Shown here in pieces: positions 21,183 through 29,218 of a DNA stretch of 64,000 nucleotides. The DNA lies in the NCBI RefSeq assembly GCF_001613265.1, contig NZ_BDCA01000011.1:62001-126000 (forward strand), written 5' to 3'. The notes beneath the pieces were generated by a model that searched no databases, was not told the origin of the DNA, and was given only the letters and a program-made list of their open reading frames with translations. The position numbers and the translations under genes are program-made. The stretch is from Nocardia vermiculata NBRC 100427 (GTDB lineage: Bacteria; Actinomycetota; Actinomycetes; Mycobacteriales; Mycobacteriaceae). The number at the start of each line of letters is the position of its first letter. The stretch's first letter is position 1.

Positions 21183-21974
21183 TTGCCGACCGCACCCGAC
21201 CCCACCGCCTACTTCGTGCGCATCGGCGACCACCGCTTCGCCCCCACCGCCCACACCGGCGGCGCCTGGAGTTCCGACGAACAGCATTTCAGCCCGCTGG
21301 GTGGGCTGATCGTGCACGAGATCGAGCGCTCGCGTGCCGAAGGTCCCTCGATGCTCGCCGGGCGGATCTGCTTCGACATTCTGGGCCGGATCGCGCTCGA
21401 CGAGTTCGAGATTCACGTCGAGACGATCCGTCCGGGCCGAACCATCGAACTGGTGCAGGCGACCGTCACGATCCACGGGCGGGCCGCGGTGGTGGCTCGG
21501 ACCTGGTATCTGACCTCCCTCGACACCGGCAGTGTCGCCGGCGGCTCGGGCACGCCCCTGCCCGCTCCCGACACGTTGAGCCCGTGGTCGATGACCTCGG
21601 TGTGGCCCGGCGGGTTCATCGCCTCGCTGGATGTCCGCACGGTGGGTGAGCCCGCGCCGGGCCGTACCACGGCATGGGTATCCACTGCGATCGATCTCGT
21701 CGACGGAGAGCCGACGGGCCCGGCGGCCTCGTTCGTGGCACTGGTGGATACCGCCAACGGCATCGCGGTGCGACAGAAACCCACCGAATGGATGTTCCCG
21801 AACGTCGACCTGTCGATCCACCTGTTCCGGCAGCCCGCCGGCGCGTGGACGGGGCTCGACACGTCGGTGTCCTTCGGTGCGACCGGGCAGGGGCTCACCA
21901 GTACCGTCCTGCACGATGTGCACGGTCCGGTGGGGCGGGCGGAGCAGATCCTCACGGTCCGGCCGCAGCCGTAA
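21183..21974 (+). CDS. Acyl-CoA thioesterase family protein (TesB-like double hotdog)
   Basis: The 263-residue protein starts at TTG, about 6 bp after a GAAGGAG site, and no better start is near. The N-terminal half resembles the acyl-CoA thioesterase/TesB-like hotdog fold, with a central hydrophobic helix after GGLIVHEIERS and the strand pattern ending in VVARTWYL. The C-terminal half reads as a second hotdog. Expected role: hydrolysis of fatty acyl-CoA in the cytoplasm. The neighbouring SDR and acyl-CoA dehydrogenase genes, on the opposite strand, fit a lipid metabolism context. Substrate unknown. Confidence 0.75.
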   Translation: MPTAPDPTAYFVRIGDHRFAPTAHTGGAWSSDEQHFSPLGGLIVHEIERSRAEGPSMLAGRICFDILGRIALDEFEIHVETIRPGRTIELVQATVTIHGRAAVVARTWYLTSLDTGSVAGGSGTPLPAPDTLSPWSMTSVWPGGFIASLDVRTVGEPAPGRTTAWVSTAIDLVDGEPTGPAASFVALVDTANGIAVRQKPTEWMFPNVDLSIHLFRQPAGAWTGLDTSVSFGATGQGLTSTVLHDVHGPVGRAEQILTVRPQP

Positions 21975-22011
21975 GAGACGGCGACCGGCCGGAGGGGACC
22001 GCTCCCGCGGC

Positions 22012-22740
22012 TCAGATGTGCCGCCCGCCGGTCACCTCGGCGACGGTGCCGGTCATGTACGACGACAGCGACGAGGCGTAGAACAACGCCACCGAGGCGA
22101 CCTCCTCGGGTTCACCGGCGCGCTGCATCGGGATTTCGGCCATCTTCGACTCCCATGCCTTCTCCGGCATGGCCTCGGTCATCGCCGTGCGAATCAGGCC
22201 GGGCTGTATAGCGTTGACCCGGACTCCCAGGTGCGCAACCTCTTTCGCGGCGGCCTTGGTGAGGCCCACGATTCCCGCCTTGGCGGCGGAATAGTTGGTC
22301 TGGCCGACGAGCCCGACCTTGCCGGAGATCGAGGACAGGTTCACGATCGAGCCGCCGCCGTGGGCACGCATGATTCCCGCGGCCTGGCGGGTGCCGTTCC
22401 AGCAGCCTTTGAGGTGCACTCGGATCACGTCGTCGAACTGGTCCTCGGTCATCTTCCGCATGGTGGCGTCGCGGGTGATGCCGGCATTGTTGACCATGAC
22501 GTCGAGGGATCCGAAGGTGTCGACGGCGGCGGTGAGCAGCGCGGCCATATCGTCGGCGGAGCTGACGTCGCAGCGCACCCCGATTGCCTCGGTGGGCAGT
22601 GACTGCGCGGCGGCCTTCGCCTTCGCCTCGTCGAGATCGCCGATGACGATCCGTGCGCCGTGCTCGGCGAAGGTGCGGGCGATGGCGAGGCCGATGCCCT
22701 GTGCTGCTCCGGTGACGACGGCGGTCCGGTCGGTGAGCAT
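22012..22740 (-). CDS. fabG: SDR family 3-oxoacyl-ACP/acyl-CoA reductase (FabG-like)
   Basis: A classical short-chain dehydrogenase of 242 residues. The cofactor motif TGAAQGIG is near residue 10, NNAG follows in the middle, and the catalytic Ser and YxxxK (YSAAK) are present, with a GG near the C-terminus. Length and motifs match FabG-type reductases that reduce 3-oxoacyl thioesters with NAD(P)H. It lies 27 bp downstream of the acyl-CoA dehydrogenase on the same strand and is probably cotranscribed, suggesting beta-oxidation or fatty acid turnover. The exact substrate and the cofactor choice cannot be told from sequence; the symbol denotes the family, not the essential FAS-II enzyme. Confidence 0.85.
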   Translation of the reverse strand: MLTDRTAVVTGAAQGIGLAIARTFAEHGARIVIGDLDEAKAKAAAQSLPTEAIGVRCDVSSADDMAALLTAAVDTFGSLDVMVNNAGITRDATMRKMTEDQFDDVIRVHLKGCWNGTRQAAGIMRAHGGGSIVNLSSISGKVGLVGQTNYSAAKAGIVGLTKAAAKEVAHLGVRVNAIQPGLIRTAMTEAMPEKAWESKMAEIPMQRAGEPEEVASVALFYASSLSSYMTGTVAEVTGGRHI

Positions 22741-22767
22741 GGTGATGCGTCCTTTCCCAGGTGCGGT

Positions 22768-23946
22768 TTACGAGTTCTTACGTTGTTCGGCGCGTACCAG
22801 TCCGCCGCCGATGATGAGCCGCTGAATCTCACTGGTGCCCTCGTAGAGCCGCAGCAGCCGGACATCACGGTAGATCCGCTCGACGGTCACCTCACGCATA
22901 TATCCGGAGCCACCGTGCACCTGGACCGCGAGGTCGGCCACCTTGCCGACCATTTCGGTGCAGAACAGCTTGGCCGCTGAGGGCACGATCCGCCGGTCGG
23001 TCTCGGTCACCCAGGCGTGGGCGGCGTCGCGCACCATGGCGCGCCCGGCCGCGACCCCGGTGTATTGGTCGGCGAGCATGGCCTGCACCAGCTGGAAGTC
23101 GCCGATCGGGGTGCCGCCCTGGGTGGCGGTCGCGGCATGCGCCACGGATTCGTCGAGCGCGCGCTGGGCCTGCCCGACCGCCAGTGCGGCGATATGCACC
23201 CGGCCGCGCGCCAGGGAGGTCATCGCAGCTCGGTAACCCGATTCCGCATCCCCGCCGACCAGTGCGTCCGCACCGACTCGGACACCGGCGAAGCGGACGT
23301 CGGCGGTGCCGGCACCCTGCTGCCCCATCTTGGCGTCCTTACTGCCGACGCTCACTCCGTCGGTCTCGGCGGGAACGAGGAACACCGCTATGCCGGAACC
23401 GGATTCGGGTGCGGGATGCACCCGCGCGAACACCACGAAAAGGTTCGCGGACGGCGCATTGGTGATGAAGCATTTGGCGCCGTCGATCACCCAGCCGGCA
23501 CCGTCGGCGCGGGCGGTCGTGCGCAGCCCGGCCGGATTCGATCCGGCACCGGGTTCGGTGAGCGCGAACGACGCGACGACCTCCCCCGAGGCGAGTCCGG
23601 GCAGCCACCGCTGCTGCTGTTCCGGTGTGCCGAATCCGACGAGCACCTGCCCCGCGATTCCGTTGTTGGTACCGAACATCGAGCGGAAGGCCAAGCTGGT
23701 GTAGCCGAGTTCCATGGCCAGCTCGGCATCCTGAATCAGGTTGAGCCCCAGTCCACCCCACTGCTGCGGTAACGCGTAACCGAACAACCCCATCGCGGCC
23801 GCGCGGTCTCGGAGGTCCGCGGGGATCGCATCGGTCTCCATGATCTCGAGTTCACGCGGAACGACCGCGGTGCGAACGAAGTGGCGGACCTGTTCCAGCA
23901 CGTCGGCGAAGACGTCGTCCGGGACATCGGGGTTCAGCGTGCGCAT
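22768..23946 (-). CDS. Acyl-CoA dehydrogenase
   Basis: A FAD-dependent acyl-CoA dehydrogenase of 392 residues, the usual length. Visible signatures are the FAD/substrate loop FALTEPGAGSNPAG (middle), HGGSGYMRE, and the C-terminal RLYEGTSEIQR, where the Glu before GTSEIQ is the usual catalytic base. It introduces a 2,3-double bond into an acyl-CoA, the first oxidative step of beta-oxidation. It is divergent from a LysR regulator 87 bp away, the classical arrangement for LysR control, and is followed by the SDR gene in an apparent two-gene operon. Confidence 0.92.
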   Translation of the reverse strand: MRTLNPDVPDDVFADVLEQVRHFVRTAVVPRELEIMETDAIPADLRDRAAAMGLFGYALPQQWGGLGLNLIQDAELAMELGYTSLAFRSMFGTNNGIAGQVLVGFGTPEQQQRWLPGLASGEVVASFALTEPGAGSNPAGLRTTARADGAGWVIDGAKCFITNAPSANLFVVFARVHPAPESGSGIAVFLVPAETDGVSVGSKDAKMGQQGAGTADVRFAGVRVGADALVGGDAESGYRAAMTSLARGRVHIAALAVGQAQRALDESVAHAATATQGGTPIGDFQLVQAMLADQYTGVAAGRAMVRDAAHAWVTETDRRIVPSAAKLFCTEMVGKVADLAVQVHGGSGYMREVTVERIYRDVRLLRLYEGTSEIQRLIIGGGLVRAEQRKNS

Positions 23947-24016
23947 GGCCTCTACTATCGCCCGCTCGATTACCGCCGGTCCAATACTTGATCAGCCGAC
24001 CTGTGATACCGAATAT

Positions 24017-24027
24017 GCAATAATTGC
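24017..24027. promoter_or_regulatory. Palindrome GCAATAATTGC before the LysR gene
   Basis: A perfect 5-1-5 palindrome ends 6 bp before the LysR ATG, in the short intergenic region shared with the divergent acyl-CoA dehydrogenase. The LysR gene has no visible Shine-Dalgarno sequence here. The palindrome may be an autoregulatory LysR site overlapping the start of transcription. This is inference from position and symmetry only. Confidence 0.4.
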
Positions 24028-24033
24028 CCGGTC

Positions 24034-24933
24034 ATGGATATCGATCAGCTCCGCGCATTCCTCGCCGTCGCCGAGGAACTGCATTTCGGACGCGCCGCCG
24101 AACGACTGCATGTCGCGCAGCCGCCGCTGAGCCGCACGATCAAGCAACTCGAGCGCACCCTCGGCACTACCTTGTTCGACCGCAACACCCGCTCGGTGGC
24201 GCTCACCGACAGCGGCAAAGCACTGCTGGATCCGGCCCGGGAGGTGCTTTCCGCCGTCCGCCGGGCCCGTGCCGCGGTACGCGCGGCGGACAACGGTGAC
24301 GTGGGAACCGTGCGCATCGTCTTCGCCGGGGTGTCCACGCACCGGCTGCTCGCACAACTGGCCCGCATGGTCCGGTCGCACCGGCCCGGAATCGCGTTGG
24401 AGCTGTCCAGTCAGAATTTCGCGCAGCCGGCCGTGAAGAAGGTTCTCGACAACGAGGCCGACCTGGCCTTCGGTCGGTGGGACGTGATCCCGGCCGGGAT
24501 CTCCTCACAGGTGACCCTGCCCGACTCACTGGTAGTCGCGGTCCCCGACACTCATCGACTGGCCGGTACGACCGAACGAATCACCATGTCCGACTTGGCC
24601 TCCGACCGCTTCGTCTCCTTGGCCTCGCACGACGGGGCGGTGCTGCCGGATCGGCTGCGCCGCCTGGCCAAGGCGCACGGCTTCGTCGCGGAGGTCGTGC
24701 AGATCGCACCCGATACCCAGACCGCGCTGGCCTTGGTCGGCGCGGAGGTCGGCTGCCATCTCACGCTGGCATCGGTAGCGCGCAACGTCACCGATCCGCA
24801 CATCACCTTCCTGCCCTTGACCGACACCGTGCCCGATGTGCATCTGCGGGCTGCCTGGCGCACGGCCGACACCAGCCCGGCCCTGCACGCGGTGCTCCGG
24901 GAAATGATGGCGCTGGCGGACATCCCGGGCTGA
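24034..24933 (+). CDS. LysR family transcriptional regulator
   Basis: A 299-residue LysR-type regulator. The N-terminal winged helix has the family pattern (LHFGRAAERLHVAQPPLSR, residues about 16-34), followed by the linker helix and a periplasmic-binding-like effector domain to residue 299. It reads away from the acyl-CoA dehydrogenase/SDR operon and is the obvious candidate regulator of it; the inducer is unknown. There is no clear ribosome site before the ATG, so translation may be leaderless. Confidence 0.9.
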   Translation: MDIDQLRAFLAVAEELHFGRAAERLHVAQPPLSRTIKQLERTLGTTLFDRNTRSVALTDSGKALLDPAREVLSAVRRARAAVRAADNGDVGTVRIVFAGVSTHRLLAQLARMVRSHRPGIALELSSQNFAQPAVKKVLDNEADLAFGRWDVIPAGISSQVTLPDSLVVAVPDTHRLAGTTERITMSDLASDRFVSLASHDGAVLPDRLRRLAKAHGFVAEVVQIAPDTQTALALVGAEVGCHLTLASVARNVTDPHITFLPLTDTVPDVHLRAAWRTADTSPALHAVLREMMALADIPG

Positions 24934-25098
24934 CCACACCGGCCGCTCGGTGCCCTGCCTACCCGGATGGGCCTGTCACGGTCCCGCTTCACCAGCCGAT
25001 TGCTGGGCACACCGGCCGCGCATGTACGCTTTTCTGCGATGAACTCGCACCTGGGGCGGGTTCTCCCCAGTCTTGTTTTCACCAGAAGGGAGCTAACG

Positions 25099-25173
25099 AT
25101 GGGTAAGCGTGGGCGTAAGAAGCGCAGCCGCCGTAAGAATGCGGCCAACCACGGCAAGCGGCCCAACTCCTGA
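25099..25173 (+). CDS. 50S ribosomal protein bL37 (24 aa)
   Basis: A 24-codon gene starts at ATG eight bases after GAAGGG. The product is almost entirely basic (MGKRGRKKRSRRKN, then ANHGKRPN near the C-terminus) and closely matches the small actinobacterial ribosomal protein bL37 known from mycobacterial 70S structures. Its position, convergent with rshA-sigH, matches the mycobacterial locus. A longer in-frame start at 24967 exists but has no ribosome site and no family support. Such genes are often missed because of their size. Confidence 0.88.
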   Translation: MGKRGRKKRSRRKNAANHGKRPNS

Positions 25174-25225
25174 GCCGTTGTGTCGTGCGCGCCGGGACCG
25201 CAGTGGTCCGGCGCACAGCTGACAA

Positions 25226-25264
25226 GAATGCGGCCCGCCATCCAGTGGATGGCGGGCCGCATTC
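25226..25264. terminator. Bidirectional terminator hairpin between bL37 and rshA
   Basis: A perfect 18-bp inverted repeat (arms GAATGCGGCCCGCCATCC and its complement) surrounds a 3-nt AGT loop. It lies 52 bp after the bL37 stop and 17 bp after the rshA stop on the other strand, so it can terminate both convergent units. A short T-run (GTTT) lies on the right side. Confidence 0.9.
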
Positions 25265-25281
25265 GCGTTTCCGGGGATCGG

Positions 25282-25596
25282 TCAGGATTCGGGTTCGATC
25301 CTGGTTTCGGTGATCGTGACCGAACGGCGGATTTCGAGGGTCAGACGCTCACGCAATGATTCCGGCGCTCGGTCGCCGCCGCATTTGCTGCTGAGCAGAT
25401 GCTTGAGCTTCTCCTCCAGGCCGTAGGCCTCGATGCACGGGGAGCAATGGTCCATGTGGTGCTGCAGTCGCGCCCGGGTGGACTCGTCGCATTCGCCGTC
25501 GAGAATCAGCCAGACATCGGTGAGCACTGCCGAACAGTCCAGTTCGAGATCGTCTCCGGCGCTGCGTTCGTCGTGCTCGTGCTCACTGGTGCTCAT
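25282..25596 (-). CDS. rshA: Zinc-associated anti-sigma factor RshA
   Basis: A small cytoplasmic anti-sigma factor of 104 residues. It carries the ZAS motif HxxxCxxC (HMDHCSPC, middle of the protein), the redox-sensing zinc site that lets thiol oxidation release the sigma factor, as known for RshA and RsrA. The ATG follows an AGGAGG and overlaps the sigH stop by four bases (ATGA), so the two are translationally coupled and made in fixed ratio. The C-terminal half is charged and rich in Glu and Arg. Confidence 0.93.
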   Translation of the reverse strand: MSTSEHEHDERSAGDDLELDCSAVLTDVWLILDGECDESTRARLQHHMDHCSPCIEAYGLEEKLKHLLSSKCGGDRAPESLRERLTLEIRRSVTITETRIEPES

Positions 25597-26465
25597 TGCG
25601 AAACCTCCTGCCGGTTCCGGTCGAAGCCGCGTTCGTGCGCGACATCGGCCAGCAGCCCCTTGAGCTGTTTGCGACCGCGATGCAGCCGGGACATGACCGT
25701 GCCGATCGGAGTACCCATGATGTCGGCGATCTCCTTGTAGGGGAAGCCCTCCACATCGGCGTAGTACACCGCCATGCGGAATTCCTCCGGCAGTGATTGC
25801 AGCGCGGCCTTGATGTCGTCGTCCGGCAGCGCCTCGAGCGCCTCCATCTCCGCCGAGCGCAGGCCGGTGGAGGTGTGCTCGGCCGTGGCGGCGAGCTGCC
25901 AGTCGGTGATCTCGTCGGTCGGGTACTGCGCGGGCTGGCGCTGTTTCTTGCGATAGGAGTTGATGTAGGTGTTGGTGAGGATGCGGTACAGCCAAGCGCG
26001 CAGGTTGGTGCCCTCACGGAAGGACCGGAAGCCCTGGTAGGCCTTGGCGAAGGTTTCCTGCACCAGATCCTCGGCGTCGGCCGGGTTACGGGTCATCCGC
26101 AGGGCCGCCCCGTAGAGCTGATCCAGCAGCGGCAGGGCGTCACGCTCGAAACGTCGCGCCAGTTCGGCATCGTCGGCATTGCTGCGCACGGTGCTGTTGT
26201 CCTCGTCGTCCACCGGATCGTCGGGGATCTCGATATGTTCCGGGCCGGAAGCGCCCGCGGTGCCTTCACGGGGGCGATCGGCCGCCAATTCGTCGTCGCT
26301 CGTCACGGAAGTCCCTTCGGTTGCCGTAGCACTCGAATCTACCGCGCGGGCGTGATCTCGGCCGAACCCGGTGGTGGCCTGGGGGACGGTGTCGATCAGC
26401 GGATACGGCGGCGCCTGGCCGATCCGGCCGATCGTCACCGGACGTTCGTCGACAAGGACGGTCAC
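25593..26465 (-). CDS. sigH: ECF RNA polymerase sigma factor SigH
   Basis: A group 4 sigma factor of the SigH/SigR thiol-stress type. Region 2 ([20 protein letters not shown] and [18 protein letters not shown]) and region 4 ([38 protein letters not shown]) are nearly identical to mycobacterial SigH. I chose the GTG at 26465 because a GAAGGAG lies 6 bp upstream and the extension has coding-like GC-rich third positions, giving 290 residues. A second GTG at 26306, after GAAGGGA, gives 237 residues, close to the 216 of M. tuberculosis SigH. Both may be used. It is followed by its anti-sigma gene and preceded by a sigma-H-type promoter. Confidence 0.9.
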   Translation of the reverse strand: MTVLVDERPVTIGRIGQAPPYPLIDTVPQATTGFGRDHARAVDSSATATEGTSVTSDDELAADRPREGTAGASGPEHIEIPDDPVDDEDNSTVRSNADDAELARRFERDALPLLDQLYGAALRMTRNPADAEDLVQETFAKAYQGFRSFREGTNLRAWLYRILTNTYINSYRKKQRQPAQYPTDEITDWQLAATAEHTSTGLRSAEMEALEALPDDDIKAALQSLPEEFRMAVYYADVEGFPYKEIADIMGTPIGTVMSRLHRGRKQLKGLLADVAHERGFDRNRQEVSQ

Positions 26466-26548
26466 CGCACTCTCCTTCGGACGTTTTTCGGGCTTCAGAT
26501 CCCGGACGGGCTGCTGCTGGGCCGCTGTGCCGGGTAGCGAAACAGTGC

Positions 26549-26575
26549 AACATGCCGACACCCCGCTGTGTTCCC
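26549..26575 (-). promoter_or_regulatory. Sigma-H-type autoregulatory promoter of sigH
   Basis: Reading the minus strand, GGGAAC (26575-26570) is followed by exactly 18 bp and then GTT (26551-26549). This matches the GGGAA(C/T)-N18-GTT consensus known for SigH/SigR promoters. It lies about 84 bp before the long sigH start and implies positive autoregulation under thiol or heat stress. The call rests on motif match and position. Confidence 0.8.
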
Positions 26576-26643
26576 GCCGGGCGATCCCGGCAGGAGCCCG
26601 GGGTGGGCACCGGCGGTCGCGGCGCACCGCTACGCTGACCGGC

Positions 26644-27132
26644 ATGGCCGCATCGACCCCGGCTGTCCGGGCGCTGAACCAGGCGAAGGTGGCACATGTC
26701 GTGCACTCCTATCCGCACGATGCGCGCAGCGATTCCTACGGCGACGAGGCGGTGGCCGCGCTGTCGCAGCGGGTCGGGGTGGTGGCCGAGCAGATCTTCA
26801 AAACGCTGGTCATCGAGTTGTCGACCGGCGCCGTGGCCGTGGCCGTGCTCCCGGTCCCGCATTCGTTGTCGCTGAAGGCCGCCGCGGCGGCGCTGGGCGC
26901 ACCGAAGGCGGCGATGGCCGACAAGGCCAAGGCGCAGCGTATTACCGGGTACGTTCTGGGCGGTGTGTCCCCATTGGGCCAGAAGCGCGCACTGCCCACG
27001 GTGATCGACGAGTCGGCGCTGGTGTGGGACCGGGTGCTGTGCAGCGCCGGCAAGCGTGGCCTGGAGATCGAGGTGGCGCCGGCGGATCTGATTCGCACGA
27101 CAGCGGCTGTCACCGCTATCATCACTGCCTGA
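26644..27132 (+). CDS. ybaK: Cys-tRNA(Pro)/aminoacyl-tRNA deacylase, YbaK/EbsC family
   Basis: A protein of 162 residues from the ATG at 26644. It has the YbaK/EbsC fold pattern: Lys in [10 protein letters not shown], the GGVSPLGQK loop and a terminal I-rich strand. Family members hydrolyse mischarged Cys-tRNA(Pro) in trans, protecting translation fidelity. It is divergent from sigH with a 178-bp shared upstream region that includes the sigma-H promoter. A longer in-frame reading from 26371 would run inside sigH and is not credible. Confidence 0.9.
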   Translation: MAASTPAVRALNQAKVAHVVHSYPHDARSDSYGDEAVAALSQRVGVVAEQIFKTLVIELSTGAVAVAVLPVPHSLSLKAAAAALGAPKAAMADKAKAQRITGYVLGGVSPLGQKRALPTVIDESALVWDRVLCSAGKRGLEIEVAPADLIRTTAAVTAIITA

Positions 27133-27159
27133 TATGTCCGATTAATCTGTTGGAAATAA

Positions 27160-27196
27160 TTGCCTTTGACAACTAGTTGAGATATACAAGCAGTTG
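27160..27196 (+). promoter_or_regulatory. Promoter with overlapping MarR-type operator repeats
   Basis: TTGCCT (27160-27165) and TATACA (27183-27188) are separated by 17 bp, a good sigma-70-like promoter in an unusually AT-rich island. CAACTAGTTG, a perfect palindrome at 27170-27179, sits in the spacer, and a second CAAxxAGTTG copy lies at 27187-27196. A repressor bound here would block RNA polymerase, so autorepression by the MarR gene 58 bp downstream is likely. Confidence 0.65.
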
Positions 27197-27253
27197 ATTT
27201 CTTCAGGTAACTTGCCGCCCCGGCGCGGTCGGACGGCGCGGGAGGTCCGAGAG

Positions 27254-27760
27254 ATGGACAACGAGCAGGTCTCCGATCGGATCGGGCAGCAACTGATACG
27301 CCTCGGGCGCATCCGGGAACGCACCAACGCCCAGGTGTCCGCCGCCTCGCACGGCGAGGTCGACATGTCGGCGTATCGCATCATCTTCCGCCTGCTGCTC
27401 GACGGCCCGATGCGCTCGGGCACCCTCGCCGAGGCCATGTACTCCGACGCGTCCACCATCAGCCGGCAGGTCGCCGGCCTGGTCAAGCGCGGTTTCATCC
27501 GCCGGGAAGCCGATCCCACCGACGGCCGCGCCAGCGTCCTGGTAGTCACGCCCGACGGCGAGGAGATGGCCACCCACCTGCGGGCTCGCCGCAACGAGAT
27601 GCTGACTCACGTACTCGGCGACTGGGACGACAACGATCGCCACCTCTTCGCCGACCTCCTGGACCGCTTCGTCGACGACTACGAGGCCGCCCGGCAGTTC
27701 CTGCTCGACGTCGGTTCGGAAAGCCGGACACTCCGGACCGACACGCAGACACCCGGCTGA
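27254..27760 (+). CDS. MarR family transcriptional regulator
   Basis: A winged-helix regulator of 168 residues. I start it at ATG 27254 because GGAGG lies nine bases upstream; the frame continues 20 codons further to a TTG that would lie inside the likely 5' leader. The core has the MarR pattern: SAYRIIFRLL helix, a recognition helix in DASTISRQVAGLVKRG, and the wing ADPTDGRASVLVVTPDGEE. Tandem CAAxxAGTTG motifs over its promoter suggest autorepression. No operon partner is obvious; the next gene is a separate secreted protein. Confidence 0.9.
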   Translation: MDNEQVSDRIGQQLIRLGRIRERTNAQVSAASHGEVDMSAYRIIFRLLLDGPMRSGTLAEAMYSDASTISRQVAGLVKRGFIRREADPTDGRASVLVVTPDGEEMATHLRARRNEMLTHVLGDWDDNDRHLFADLLDRFVDDYEAARQFLLDVGSESRTLRTDTQTPG

Positions 27761-27856
27761 CTTTCACCTCGAATCACTCGAATCACACCGGTATCTGTGC
27801 GTTACTGGTCGAGTCCGTTCGACCCCGATTCGTTCGAACCGAGGATGTGATACGAG

Positions 27857-28192
27857 ATGACCCACCGTCCACGCCTGCGCAGCCTGATCGCCGTCGCCGG
27901 CGCCACCCTGCTCACCTTGGGCCCCGGCCTGTTGATCGCCGCCCCCGCCGAAGCCGCCCCCGCCGTGGTGACCCCGGTCCTGGACTCCGACTACCCCCTC
28001 GGTGGCGACAGCGAGAATCCCGGCGCCCCGGAGAAGGACCCGCAGGCCGAGCGGGCGGAGAAGTTCGGCGGCAATACCGTCACCGACCTCATCGAGCTCG
28101 GCGGCAAAACCGCCACCAATCTCATCGAAATGGGTACGGACGTGCTCAAATGCGGCCTCAACGTAGTAGCGCCCACCGTGCAGTGCGATTAG
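27857..28192 (+). CDS. Small secreted protein of unknown function
   Basis: A protein of 111 residues with a Sec signal peptide: basic RPRLRS start, a hydrophobic core around residues 10-28, and a likely cleavage after AEA near residue 33. The mature part of about 78 residues is polar, with Gly/Pro near its start and two Cys near the C-terminus (KCGLN and QCD) that could form a disulfide outside the cell. Family not recognised; similar short exported proteins are common in Nocardia and Mycobacterium. Single gene, convergent with the SRAP gene, with a shared hairpin at its end. Confidence 0.75.
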   Translation: MTHRPRLRSLIAVAGATLLTLGPGLLIAAPAEAAPAVVTPVLDSDYPLGGDSENPGAPEKDPQAERAEKFGGNTVTDLIELGGKTATNLIEMGTDVLKCGLNVVAPTVQCD

Positions 28193-28200
28193 CACCGCAC

Positions 28201-28243
28201 GGCGATGCCGGGCTCAGATCAGGCTGATCTGCCCGGCATCGCC
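28201..28243. terminator. Bidirectional hairpin overlapping the SRAP gene end
   Basis: Arms GGCGATGCCGGGC (28201-28213) and GCCCGGCATCGCC (28231-28243) are perfectly complementary over 13 bp. The enclosed bases fold further as AGATCA-GGC-TGATCT, so nearly the whole segment is one stem. It lies 8 bp past the secreted-protein stop and overlaps the last codons of the opposing SRAP gene. Confidence 0.8.
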
Positions 28244-29038
28244 GCTGCTGTCCACCGGTTCCAGCAGTTGCGGACCGTTGTTGCGCACCGAGTTCACCAA
28301 GGGATTGACCGGTCGCGCCACGATCGACGAAACCAGCTGCGGCGACGGAGTTTCCAGTAGTTCGCCCGGCGCGGGGTGGTCCGGGTCGAGCCAGGCGTCC
28401 CAGTGTTCGCGCGGCATCATCAGCGGCATCCGATGGTGGATGCGGGTCAGATCGCCCACCGCGTCGGTGGTCAGAATCGTGCAGGAAAGTAGTGGGTTCA
28501 TCTCCCGCTGTGCCGGATCGCGCCAGACCGACCACAGCCCGGCCATATAGAGCCGGCCGCCGTCGGCGTCGGACATGTAGTACGGCTGTTTCACCGTCTT
28601 GCCCGCGGCGGTCGGATCAGGTTCGGCGAGCCATTCGTACCAGCCGTCCATCGGCACCAGGCAGCGCCGCTTCTTCGCCGAGTCCCGGAACGACGGCGCC
28701 GCGGTGGCACGATCGGCACGCGCGTTGAACAGCGGTTTGCCCTTCGCCGGGACTCCGGGCTCGGCAGCCTTGGTCCAGACCGGGATCAGCCCCCAGCGCA
28801 TGCGCCGGATGCGGAGCGCCGGATCGTCGTCGGGGTGGTCGCGGTCGTGGCGGCGGACCACGGTGAGTACCCGGTTCGTGGGCGCCACGTTGTAATTCGC
28901 ACCGGATTCGGCTCCCGCACCGGACGGCGCTTTCGCCGCGGTGCCGGATTCGGAGGCGCCGTCGGTCGTCTCGTCGAGCGCGTCGAGTTCGACCGCAAGT
29001 CGCGCCGGATTCGCGGTGGTCGCATATCTGCCGCACAT
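28214..29038 (-). CDS. SRAP-domain protein (YedK/HMCES family abasic-site sensor)
   Basis: A 274-residue SOS response-associated peptidase family protein. It begins MCGRYA, and Cys2 becomes the N-terminal nucleophile that crosslinks to abasic sites in single-stranded DNA. The other family residues are visible: Asn in FNARADR, Glu in GWYEW, and His in RIHHRMPLMM. I take the start at MCGRY because Cys2 must be exposed; the open frame continues upstream without meaning. The middle carries an extra Ala/Gly/Ser-rich insert (about residues 25-45). M. tuberculosis has its counterpart (Rv3226c) at the same place beside aroA. Confidence 0.92.
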   Translation of the reverse strand: MCGRYATTANPARLAVELDALDETTDGASESGTAAKAPSGAGAESGANYNVAPTNRVLTVVRRHDRDHPDDDPALRIRRMRWGLIPVWTKAAEPGVPAKGKPLFNARADRATAAPSFRDSAKKRRCLVPMDGWYEWLAEPDPTAAGKTVKQPYYMSDADGGRLYMAGLWSVWRDPAQREMNPLLSCTILTTDAVGDLTRIHHRMPLMMPREHWDAWLDPDHPAPGELLETPSPQLVSSIVARPVNPLVNSVRNNGPQLLEPVDSSGDAGQISLI

Positions 29039-29218
29039 ACCTCCATGCTGCCATCGGGCACCGACAAATCCGCAGTTCCGACCCCTCCGCGTAGGCCACG
29101 GCGACCGTAGACTCGGATATAGCCGTGCGCGGACGCGAATACAACTGAAGGCGGTTGACATCACATCTTGGGTGTGAGAGTTTCTTGCCGTCACTCTCTC
29201 ATTAGGGGTCGCCGAATC

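Noticed and set aside
24967..25098. N-terminal extension giving a 68-residue bL37.
   Set aside because: The extra residues have no family support, and the ribosome site points to the ATG at 25099.
26466..26645. Longer SigH from a GTG at 26645.
   Set aside because: It would run through the sigma-H promoter and overlap the divergent ybaK start; there is no ribosome site.
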